Assembly: GCA_902494595.1 (NCBI GenBank)
Contig: CABUTY010000015.1
Coordinates: 1-11,085, forward strand
Direction of reading: 5' to 3'
Origin: an uncultured Porphyromonadaceae bacterium
Lineage (GTDB): Bacteria > Bacteroidota > Bacteroidia > Bacteroidales > Muribaculaceae
DNA length: 11,085 nucleotides
In this document: in pieces, positions 1-5,222 of the stretch
How positions within the stretch are numbered: position 1 is the first letter of the stretch
How the letters are laid out: the number at the start of each line of letters is the position of its first letter
Notes under the pieces: model-generated
What the model was told of the DNA's origin: nothing
What the model saw: only the letters and a program-made list of their open reading frames with translations
The model's database searches: none
Position numbers and translations under genes: made by a program

Positions 1-22
1 ATATACTGAAAATCTATGACAT

Positions 23-68
23 AACAAAGGCTTTCAAGCTGAAATTCAGCGCGAAAGCCTTGTTTTTT
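23..68 (+). terminator. Rho-independent terminator of an upstream + strand gene
   Basis: A hairpin pairs GGCTTTC (29-35) with GAAAGCC (53-59). An inner stem GCTGA/TTCAG(C) spans 38-50, with two mismatched positions between the stems. It is followed by a run of six T at 63-68 on the + strand. The T run lies on the + side, so it most likely ends a gene to the left of the window. The A-rich flank on the other side is less regular, so use in both directions is possible but weaker. Confidence 0.6.
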
Positions 69-89
69 AGCCTGTTTAAACTATAACAA

Positions 90-118
90 GAGACTGCCCA
101 AACTTGTTAGACAGTCCC
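90..118 (-). terminator. Hairpin terminator of the C1 peptidase gene
   Basis: Read on the - strand, GGGACTGTCTAA (118-107) pairs with TTTGGGCAGTCTC (102-90). This gives about 12 pairs, several of them G-U, around a short loop. It starts about 30 bases after the peptidase stop codon and is followed by a moderately T-rich stretch (ttgttatagttt). The GACTGTC...GRCAGTC type of stem is common in Bacteroidales terminators as I remember them. Position and structure support termination; the T tract is imperfect. Confidence 0.55.
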
Positions 119-147
119 TGTATGGTAGTAGTTGGCGCGGCAAGGTG

Positions 148-1362
148 TTATTTCATCTTCTTGGATATCGAGGCGGGAATGACATCCTTGTGGACGCCTA
201 CGCCGATGGTCTTGGCCAGAAAATATGGCATTGAGACATAGAGATAACCGTCGTAGAGCTGGTTGGTGTCCCAGGAGTTCTTTACCTTGTAGTATTTGTT
301 GCCTTCCTGGTCTTTTGCAGAGCCCACGATAACCATGCCATGGTCGTCGGTAGTCTCGAAATTGTCGAAAGCGGTCTGGCGGCTTTCCTGCGTAACCTTC
401 TCTTCAGCCACAGGGCCGGTGATTTCGTATTTCTTGTTCTCGCGGTCTTTGTCGCTGAGTTTTACCCAGCGGCTGAGTTCGGTATCTGTCATGTCTTTGT
501 CAGACTTGGCGGCGGGAAGCACAGCATAACCCTTGCGCCATTTGAATCCCCCTTCCGACACATCGGCTGCCCAGCATACGGTATACCCCTTGTCGATGGC
601 ATTGTCCACAATCTGTTCCAGCTCCTGCATGGGCACGTTCTGTGAATATGTCCATGCCCAGTTGTCGGGAATTTCGAGAATGAAGTTCTCGTAGAAGGGA
701 TGATGAGTGAAGCTCACCACATTCATGAAGTTGTCGGGTTCGAGACCTATGGCCTTGGCGAAGCTTTGCGGAGTGTATGTCTTACCTTCGTATTCGAACG
801 ATTCGGGGGCTTTGCCGAGGTAAGCGTCGAGGATGCCGACGAATCCCGGGAGCCAGGCGGTGCTCAGCTTGGAGTTTTTGGAACCTCGTTTAAGGATAGC
901 CTGCAGATATGCCTCGAGGGCTTCGGCGAGTTCATAATGGGAATGCTTCTCCTCGCCATAGTTCAGGCCAGAGTATACCGATTCTGGAACGGCGCCATAT
1001 TTCTTGCTCATTTCGAGCACATCGCCGAAGCTGCCGCCCTGGGCAAAGTTCATTTTGCCGTTCATGCGCATCCATTTCTTTGCCTTCTCGATATATGCGT
1101 TGCGGACGATATACATCTCCGAGAGGTCGATGTGCTTGCCGGTCTTGCGCTGAATGTTGTCTTCGAGGGTGGAGAGTCCCGAGAAAGCCCAGCATGTGCC
1201 CGACTTGTTCTGGTCGCTCACAGGCCCGTGGGCGTTGATTTTCACATCTGTGAATTTGAATCCCGTGCTGTCGGGATTCTCCACTTCCGGTTCGGATGCC
1301 ATGGCGTAGCCACAAATGCCGCACACCAGCATCCCCGCGATCAGTCTCTTTTTGCTTAACAT
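148..1362 (-). CDS. Exported C1 family cysteine peptidase, PepC/bleomycin-hydrolase-like
   Basis: A papain-fold cysteine peptidase of 404 residues. Catalytic residues are visible in family order: Gln51 (oxyanion hole, VSDQNKSGTCW), nucleophile Cys57, His341 (DDHGMVIVG) and Asn362 (KNSW). The long insert between Cys and His (about residues 60-330), with the FTHHPFYENF stretch near 218-227, resembles the bleomycin hydrolase/aminopeptidase C branch rather than compact papains. Unlike cytosolic PepC, residues 1-22 look like a signal peptide (KKR, hydrophobic core, AMA before SEP), so it probably acts in the periplasm or envelope. The start is set at ATG 1362 because a perfect promoter places transcription at about 1386-1389. 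A frame-compatible TTG at 1404 lies upstream of that. The usual Gly after NSW is Asp here. Substrate is unknown; peptide trimming is the family role. It is divergent from rnr. Confidence 0.85.
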   Translation of the reverse strand: MLSKKRLIAGMLVCGICGYAMASEPEVENPDSTGFKFTDVKINAHGPVSDQNKSGTCWAFSGLSTLEDNIQRKTGKHIDLSEMYIVRNAYIEKAKKWMRMNGKMNFAQGGSFGDVLEMSKKYGAVPESVYSGLNYGEEKHSHYELAEALEAYLQAILKRGSKNSKLSTAWLPGFVGILDAYLGKAPESFEYEGKTYTPQSFAKAIGLEPDNFMNVVSFTHHPFYENFILEIPDNWAWTYSQNVPMQELEQIVDNAIDKGYTVCWAADVSEGGFKWRKGYAVLPAAKSDKDMTDTELSRWVKLSDKDRENKKYEITGPVAEEKVTQESRQTAFDNFETTDDHGMVIVGSAKDQEGNKYYKVKNSWDTNQLYDGYLYVSMPYFLAKTIGVGVHKDVIPASISKKMK

Positions 1363-1392
1363 ATACGCTGATTTTTCATGATGATTATTCAG

Positions 1393-1424
1393 CAAACTTA
1401 ACAAATATTTTTGCCATTACCAAA
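1393..1424 (-). promoter_or_regulatory. Bacteroidetes-type promoter of the C1 peptidase gene
   Basis: On the - strand, TTTG (1424-1421), a 20-base spacer and TAAGTTTG (1400-1393) match the Bacteroidetes sigma-ABfr consensus TTTG-N19/21-TAnnTTTG exactly. The start of transcription is expected about five bases on, near 1388, giving a leader of about 25 bases before ATG 1362. It decides the start codon: TTG 1404 would lie upstream of the transcript. Confidence 0.8.
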
Positions 1425-1436
1425 TCCCGGACGCAA

Positions 1437-1458
1437 GCCGCGGATAAGCCGGGGATAA
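1437..1458. repeat. Tandem 11-bp direct repeat between divergent promoters
   Basis: GCCGCGGATAA (1437-1447) is followed directly by GCCGGGGATAA (1448-1458), two 11-base copies with one mismatch. The 11-base period puts both copies on the same helix face, a layout typical of response-regulator dimers. It sits 13 bases upstream of the peptidase -33 element and 39 bases upstream of the rnr -33 element. No regulator can be named from the sequence. Confidence 0.5.
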
Positions 1459-1470
1459 GTGTTGCTTGAT

Positions 1471-1484
1471 GAATCGAATGATTC
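1471..1484. promoter_or_regulatory. Short inverted repeat upstream of the rnr promoter
   Basis: GAATC (1471-1475) and GATTC (1480-1484) form 5-base arms around GAAT. The repeat ends 13 bases before the rnr -33 element, a possible operator position. Arms this short occur often by chance, so this is only a candidate. Confidence 0.2.
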
Positions 1485-1497
1485 TTTTCGGAGGCGA

Positions 1498-1529
1498 TTT
1501 GGAAATGTCGCGATTCGGTGTTAAATTTG
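1498..1529 (+). promoter_or_regulatory. Bacteroidetes-type promoter of rnr
   Basis: TTTG (1498-1501), a 20-base spacer and TAAATTTG (1522-1529) match the Bacteroidetes consensus exactly. Transcription should begin near 1534, leaving an unusually long leader of about 158 bases before ATG 1692. That leader contains a hexamer repeat and an upstream ORF. Confidence 0.8.
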
Positions 1530-1587
1530 TAGGGCCGGGCGGTATTGTTTCAAAAACGATAGGTCGCTTCGAGTGTTAAATAAGTAG

Positions 1588-1695
1588 ATGACGGTAATCA
1601 TTGTCATAGTCAAAGTCAATGTCGTCGGCAAAGCCTCCGGGCATACCATATGCAGGCAGGCTGCAGGAAGAATTCCACTAAGAGAGAAAAGATGA
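1588..1695 (+). CDS. Candidate 35-residue upstream ORF overlapping the rnr start
   Basis: ATG 1588 opens a 35-codon frame lying wholly inside the predicted rnr leader. Its TGA (1693-1695) overlaps the chosen rnr ATG (1692-1694) as ATGA, the classic layout for translational coupling. The peptide begins MTVIIVIVKVNVV, an alternating hydrophobic run produced by the GTC hexamer repeat, and ends with a basic stretch (REKR). The A/G-rich leader just before rnr (1681-1691) lies inside this ORF, so a ribosome ending here would be placed on the rnr start. I recognise no family. It could be a leader peptide or a chance frame in a 158-base leader; the exact overlap is what raises it above noise. Confidence 0.3.
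   Translation: MTVIIVIVKVNVVGKASGHTICRQAAGRIPLREKR
1603..1626. repeat. Degenerate hexamer tandem repeat in the rnr leader
   Basis: Four 6-base units follow one another: GTCATA, GTCAAA, GTCAAT, GTCGTC. They share GTC, with variable second halves. In the upstream ORF they encode alternating Val residues. On the opposite strand they encode an Asp-rich run. Slippage could change the leader in steps of two codons without shifting frame. Confidence 0.45.
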
Positions 1696-3938
1696 AGAAA
1701 AAGAATACGAAGGTATCGGAAACATCCCGAGGTCGTGGGGGAGCCGGCAAGCAAGACCTGCCGACACTCATAATGGACTTCCTTCGCCAGCAGAACAAAC
1801 AGAGTTTCAACTATAAGCAGATCGCCTATGGCATAGGCATCACCGACCCGTCGCGCCGCATGGAGCTGATAAACACCCTTGATACACTCGTGGCGGCCGA
1901 GGACCTTCTCGAAGTAGACCTGGGCAAGTACAAGTATCCTGTCGACCGCAAGTCGGAAGTCATAGGGTATTTTGTGCGACGCAGCAACGGCAAGAATGCG
2001 GTGGTTGTCGACGACGAGCAGATTTTCGTGGCGGAGCGCAACTCCATGCACGCGTTGAATGGCGACAAGGTGCGCGTCATGGTGTCGGCGGCACGCCGCG
2101 GACAGGATGCCGAGGCCATAGTGCTGGAAATAATAGAGGCCAAGGACCAGCAGTTTGTGGGCACACTCCGCATCGACGGCAATTATGCCGCGCTTGTCAC
2201 CGACTCCAAATTCCTTGCCGCCGACATCGTATTGTCGCGGAAAGGTCTCAAAGGGGGCAAGAATGGCGACAAGGCCGTGGCGCGTATCACGCAATGGCGC
2301 GACGACGAGATGAACCCGCGCGGAGAGATTATCGATATCCTCGGAGCCAAAGGCGACAATACCACCGAGATGCACGCCATCCTGGCAGAGTTCGGTCTCC
2401 CTTACAAATACCCGGAGGCCGTGGAGAAAGCCGCCGAGAAAATCAGCGACGACATCACCGCCGAAGAGATTGCCAGACGTGAGGACTTCCGCGGCGTGAC
2501 CACCTTCACCATCGACCCGCGCGACGCCAAGGACTTCGACGACGCCTTGTCGATACGGCGTCTCGACAACGGCAACTGGGAGGTCGGTGTGCATATCGCC
2601 GACGTCACCCACTATGTGCGCCCCAACAGTATCATCGACAAGGAGGCACGCAGCCGCGCCACTTCGGTATATCTTGTGGACCGCACCATACCCATGCTCC
2701 CCGAGCGACTCAGCAACGGACTCTGCTCCTTGCGTCCCCATGAGGAGAAACTCGCCTTCTCGGCAATCTTCGAGCTTGACGCCGACGCCCGGGTGGTTAA
2801 CAGCCGTATCGGCCGAACAGTAATCAATTCCGACCGCCGCTTCACGTATGAGGAGGCGCAGGAAATAATAGAAAACGGCCGTGGAGAATATGCCGAAGAG
2901 CTGGGCGTGCTCAACACCCTTGCCAAGGCGATGCGTCGGCGCCGCTATCAGGAAGGTGCGCTCGAATTCGACAGGGCGGAAGTCAGATTCGAAATTGACG
3001 AGACCGGAAAGCCTATATCGGTATATTTCAAAGAGTCGAAGGATGCCAACAAGCTTATCGAAGAGTTCATGCTTCTGGCCAACCTCACCGTGGCCGAGCA
3101 TATAGGGAAGGTGGCGAAAGGTAAGAAGGCAAAGACTTTCGTCTACCGCATCCATGAGAATCCCGACCCCGACAAGCTGAGCAATCTGGCGCTGATAGCC
3201 ACACGATTCGGCTATAAGCTCGATACCGACGGCAAGCCGCGCGAGGTAAACCAGAGCGTCAACAGGCTGCTGCGCGACGTCAAGGGAAAGGGGGAGGAGA
3301 ACATGCTGTCGATTCTGGCCATACGGTCGATGGCCAAGGCCTGCTACAGCACCGAGAATGTGGGCCACTATGGTCTGAACATGGACTATTATACGCATTT
3401 CACATCGCCGATACGCCGCTATCCCGACATGATGGTCCACAGGCTTCTTGCCCGCTATGCCGAGGGAGGGCGTAGCGTCGACAAGGTGAAACTTGAGGAC
3501 GAGTGCCGCCATGACAGCGACATGGAGGTGCTTGCCAGCAATGCCGAGCGGGCTTCGATACGCTATAAGCAGGTGGAATATATGAAAGATCGTCTTGGCG
3601 AGATCTACGACGGCGTGATATCGGGCGTCACGGAATGGGGCTTCTATGTGGAGCTCGACGAATCGATGTGCGAGGGACTGGTTCCGGTGCGCGACCTTGC
3701 CGACGACTATTACGACCTCGACGACAAGAATTACTGTCTTGTGGGGCGTCGTCATGGCGTTAAATATACTCTTGGCGACCGCGTCAAGGTTCAAGTGGCG
3801 CGAGCCGACCTGGAGCGTAAGCAGCTCGACTTCGCCCTGATTGACGACAAGGGGAATCCCAACAAGCCCTTATGGGAGAAAAAGCCGGGAAAACGGCATG
3901 AAGCCAAGGGCAAAAAGGGGCGTGGAAGGCGTAAATAA
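1692..3938 (+). CDS. rnr: Ribonuclease R (RNB-family 3'-5' exoribonuclease)
   Basis: RNase R degrades structured RNA processively from the 3' end in the cytoplasm, acting in mRNA decay, rRNA/tRNA quality control and trans-translation. The 748 residues fit the family. Order: a basic N-terminal tail, a winged-helix-like segment (about 24-85), cold-shock/OB domains (about 90-220), the RNB catalytic domain (about 264-590), an S1 domain (about 634-717) and a Lys/Arg-rich tail. The metal-binding aspartates are intact in TIDPRDAKDFDDA: Asp275, Asp281, Asp283 and Asp284, matching E. coli Asp272/278/280/281. HFTSPIRRYPD (569-579) is the second signature. Start 1692 is preferred because it follows a purine-rich stretch (agagagaaaag). 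An in-frame ATG at 1650 would add 14 residues but lacks such a stretch. No terminator is visible between its stop and the SRP RNA promoter 29 bases on, so read-through into the RNA unit is possible. Confidence 0.96.
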   Translation: MKKKNTKVSETSRGRGGAGKQDLPTLIMDFLRQQNKQSFNYKQIAYGIGITDPSRRMELINTLDTLVAAEDLLEVDLGKYKYPVDRKSEVIGYFVRRSNGKNAVVVDDEQIFVAERNSMHALNGDKVRVMVSAARRGQDAEAIVLEIIEAKDQQFVGTLRIDGNYAALVTDSKFLAADIVLSRKGLKGGKNGDKAVARITQWRDDEMNPRGEIIDILGAKGDNTTEMHAILAEFGLPYKYPEAVEKAAEKISDDITAEEIARREDFRGVTTFTIDPRDAKDFDDALSIRRLDNGNWEVGVHIADVTHYVRPNSIIDKEARSRATSVYLVDRTIPMLPERLSNGLCSLRPHEEKLAFSAIFELDADARVVNSRIGRTVINSDRRFTYEEAQEIIENGRGEYAEELGVLNTLAKAMRRRRYQEGALEFDRAEVRFEIDETGKPISVYFKESKDANKLIEEFMLLANLTVAEHIGKVAKGKKAKTFVYRIHENPDPDKLSNLALIATRFGYKLDTDGKPREVNQSVNRLLRDVKGKGEENMLSILAIRSMAKACYSTENVGHYGLNMDYYTHFTSPIRRYPDMMVHRLLARYAEGGRSVDKVKLEDECRHDSDMEVLASNAERASIRYKQVEYMKDRLGEIYDGVISGVTEWGFYVELDESMCEGLVPVRDLADDYYDLDDKNYCLVGRRHGVKYTLGDRVKVQVARADLERKQLDFALIDDKGNPNKPLWEKKPGKRHEAKGKKGRGRRK

Positions 3939-3967
3939 GAAGATTTAAGAATTTTTAGTACCCGAAA

Positions 3968-3999
3968 TTTGGTGGGGAAAAGAAAAAGTAGTAATTTTG
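3968..3999 (+). promoter_or_regulatory. Promoter of the SRP RNA-tRNA-Thr unit
   Basis: TTTG (3968-3971), a 20-base spacer and TAATTTTG (3992-3999) fit the Bacteroidetes consensus exactly. The expected transcription start, about five bases downstream, falls on G4004, which is also the first base of the SRP RNA end helix. The agreement between promoter and RNA structure supports both calls. Confidence 0.8.
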
Positions 4000-4003
4000 C
4001 ATC

Positions 4004-4103
4004 GGGTGAGTCCTGGACGACCAGCTCCCCGTGAATCCCCCAGGTCTTGACCGAAGCAAGGGTAACGGGTTGTAGCGGTGCGATGCAGGCAGCTCGCCCA
4101 CCC
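4004..4103 (+). ncRNA. ffs: Bacterial small signal recognition particle RNA (4.5S RNA)
   Basis: About 100 bases with the small SRP RNA fold. The end helix pairs GGGTGAG (4004-4010) with CTCGCCC (4093-4099), then CCTG (4012-4015) with CAGG (4086-4089). The conserved Ffh-binding core is visible: CCCCCAGGTC (4037-4046) facing GAAGCAAGGGTAA (4053-4065), with the AGG/AGCA symmetric loop bases intact. This RNA binds Ffh and directs ribosomes making membrane or exported proteins to FtsY. Aligned base by base with E. coli, the apical tetraloop is TGAC (URRC type) rather than GGAA, and the pair below it becomes U-C. The 5' end matches the predicted start of transcription. The 3' end is set only by the tRNA that begins at the next base. 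Identified by motif recall and pairing, not a covariance model. Confidence 0.85.
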
Positions 4104-4177
4104 GCCTCTTTAGCTCAGTTGGCCAGAGCACGTGATTTGTAATCTCGGGGTCGTTGGTTCGAATCCGACAAGAGGCT
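4104..4177 (+). tRNA. tRNA-Thr (anticodon TGT)
   Basis: A complete 74-base cloverleaf. The acceptor stem pairs GCCTCTT (4104-4110) with AAGAGGC (4170-4176), with discriminator T4177. The D stem is GCTC/GAGC. The anticodon loop TTTGTAA carries TGT, which reads ACA threonine codons. The T arm is GTTGG-TTCGAAT-CCGAC. The anticodon stem has one T-T mismatch (CGTGA/TCTCG). CCA is not encoded, as is usual in Bacteroidetes. It shares a promoter and transcript with the SRP RNA, whose last base is 4103, and is followed after two bases by the terminator. Confidence 0.96.
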
Positions 4178-4179
4178 CT

Positions 4180-4221
4180 AAAGCGAGACAGCTCCCTTAA
4201 AGCTGCCTCGCTTTCGTTTTT
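4180..4221 (+). terminator. Strong Rho-independent terminator of the SRP RNA-tRNA unit
   Basis: AAAGCGAG (4180-4187) pairs with CTCGCTTT (4207-4214), and inside it CAGCT (4189-4193) pairs with AGCTG (4201-4205). The 13 pairs enclose the loop CCCTTAA, with one A-C mismatch, followed by TTTTT at 4217-4221. It begins two bases after the tRNA. Confidence 0.9.
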
Positions 4222-4249
4222 CACGCTTTCATTTTTTCATCACAATATT

Positions 4250-4588
4250 ATGTTTGTACACAACACCACATTCATGGTAGTACCGGCCATGCGCGGAGCG
4301 CTCACGGAACTGCTGGCAGAGGAATGGCGGCGTCATCGGCAGTCGGTGCCGGCGTCGGGTATGCGTCTCTCGGAATTGGTGAGCGCCGGCGATTCTACCG
4401 GCGACGCCGATGCCGCTTGTGTGGCTTTCCAGGTGGATTTCCCCGACATGCGGGGTGTCGAAGCATGGGTCAACGGCCCGTGGAACAGGATTGTAGAGAA
4501 TTTCTACAACCGGTTCGGCAATGAAGCCATGACTTTCAGCTCAGTTTTCAGGGTGCTCGATAACTGGCAGCCGGTCCCCGTGCAGTAG
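4250..4588 (+). CDS. Small DUF4286-like protein
   Basis: A 112-residue soluble protein with no signal peptide or membrane segment. The opening MFVHNTTFMV and overall pattern (a beta strand, an amphipathic helix near 15-31, then strands and helices ending FRVLDNWQ) resemble the Bacteroidetes DUF4286 family, short proteins opening like MLIYNTTY. In other Bacteroidales a DUF4286 gene next to ruvC is familiar to me. The family has a ferredoxin-like look, but its function is unknown. ATG 4250 is chosen because the frame further up runs through the tRNA and terminator and because it fits the family start. It lies 28 bases after the terminator with no clear promoter of its own. ruvC follows after 21 bases, so the two probably form an operon. 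Family assignment is from memory. Confidence 0.7.
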   Translation: MFVHNTTFMVVPAMRGALTELLAEEWRRHRQSVPASGMRLSELVSAGDSTGDADAACVAFQVDFPDMRGVEAWVNGPWNRIVENFYNRFGNEAMTFSSVFRVLDNWQPVPVQ

Positions 4589-4609
4589 TATACCCGTTCA
4601 GAAGAATAT

Positions 4610-5212
4610 ATGATGGAGGCGCAGAATCTGAAAAAATACGACAAGATAATAATGGGCATCGACCCGGGTACGCGGGTTATGGGCTACGGCGTGTTGGGAG
4701 TCGTGGGCAACAAGCCGGAGGTTGTGGTGCTGGGGGTCATAAAGCTCGACAAGCTGGAGAGTCATTATCTGCGGCTTCACCGCATTTATGAGCGGGTTGG
4801 CGGACTTGCCGCGCAGTATCTTCCTGACGAGGTGGCTCTGGAGGCCCCCTTCTTCGGCAAGAATGTGCAGTCGATGCTGAAGCTTGGACGTGCGCAGGGC
4901 GTGGCCATGGCCGCATGTCTGGCAAGAGACATACCTATCGCCGAATATGCGCCGCGGCTCATAAAGATGGCGGTCACCGGCAACGGCGAAGCCAGCAAGG
5001 AGCAGGTGGCCAACATGCTGAGGCATCTCCTGGGAATGAAGTCCTCGGAGATGCCTGAGTTGCTGGATGCCACCGATGCTCTTGCCGTGGCCCTGACGCA
5101 TTTTTATGAGAGCCGGAAGCCGGCGGTCGGGAAAGGTCCGAAATCGTGGGCCGATTTCCTTGCCAGAAACCCCGACAAAATAGTCCGACGCAGCGGCCTC
5201 GACCCCAAATAA
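4610..5212 (+). CDS. ruvC: Crossover junction endodeoxyribonuclease RuvC
   Basis: RuvC resolves Holliday junctions by paired nicks, working with the RuvAB branch-migration motor in recombinational repair. The 200-residue protein keeps the four acidic active-site residues of its RNase H-like fold: Asp18 (GIDPGT), Glu78 (ALEAPFF), and Asp153 and Asp156 ([12 protein letters not shown]). These match E. coli Asp7, Glu66, Asp138 and Asp141. The N-terminus is about 11 residues longer than in E. coli. ATG 4613 is an equal alternative to 4610. The C-terminus has an extra basic stretch of about 30 residues. It probably shares a transcript with the DUF4286-like gene. Its stop is only 10 bases from that of the convergent porin gene, and no hairpin fits between them. 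Confidence 0.95.
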   Translation: MMEAQNLKKYDKIIMGIDPGTRVMGYGVLGVVGNKPEVVVLGVIKLDKLESHYLRLHRIYERVGGLAAQYLPDEVALEAPFFGKNVQSMLKLGRAQGVAMAACLARDIPIAEYAPRLIKMAVTGNGEASKEQVANMLRHLLGMKSSEMPELLDATDALAVALTHFYESRKPAVGKGPKSWADFLARNPDKIVRRSGLDPK

Positions 5213-5222
5213 GCACCGGGTT

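Noticed and set aside
700..1359. A 219-codon + strand frame opposite the C1 peptidase
   Set aside because: It is a shadow of the peptidase gene, whose catalytic motifs and perfect promoter are on the - strand. The + frame shows no motif.
1363..1404. TTG start adding 14 residues to the C1 peptidase
   Set aside because: The predicted transcript begins near 1388, inside this extension, and the added residues would push the signal peptide away from the N-terminus.
1576..1644. A 22-residue Asp-rich ORF on the - strand within the rnr leader
   Set aside because: The Asp-x pattern comes directly from the GTC hexamer repeat on the other strand. There is no - strand promoter for it, and it sits in the rnr leader.
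1521..3794. A 757-codon open frame on the - strand, antisense to rnr
   Set aside because: It mirrors the rnr codons across almost their whole length. The product is rich in His, Val and Leu with no recognisable domain. Long antisense frames are expected opposite GC-rich genes with strong codon bias, and the rnr protein has all family motifs.
4104..4177. tRNA-Thr as an integration site of a mobile element
   Set aside because: No integrase, no repeated tRNA 3' end and no foreign-looking genes were seen. Conserved genes continue on both sides.
4249..4256. TATGTTTG, a consensus -7 match over the DUF4286-like start
   Set aside because: It overlaps the start codon and has no TTTG 19-21 bases upstream. 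Using it would remove the conserved N-terminal strand.
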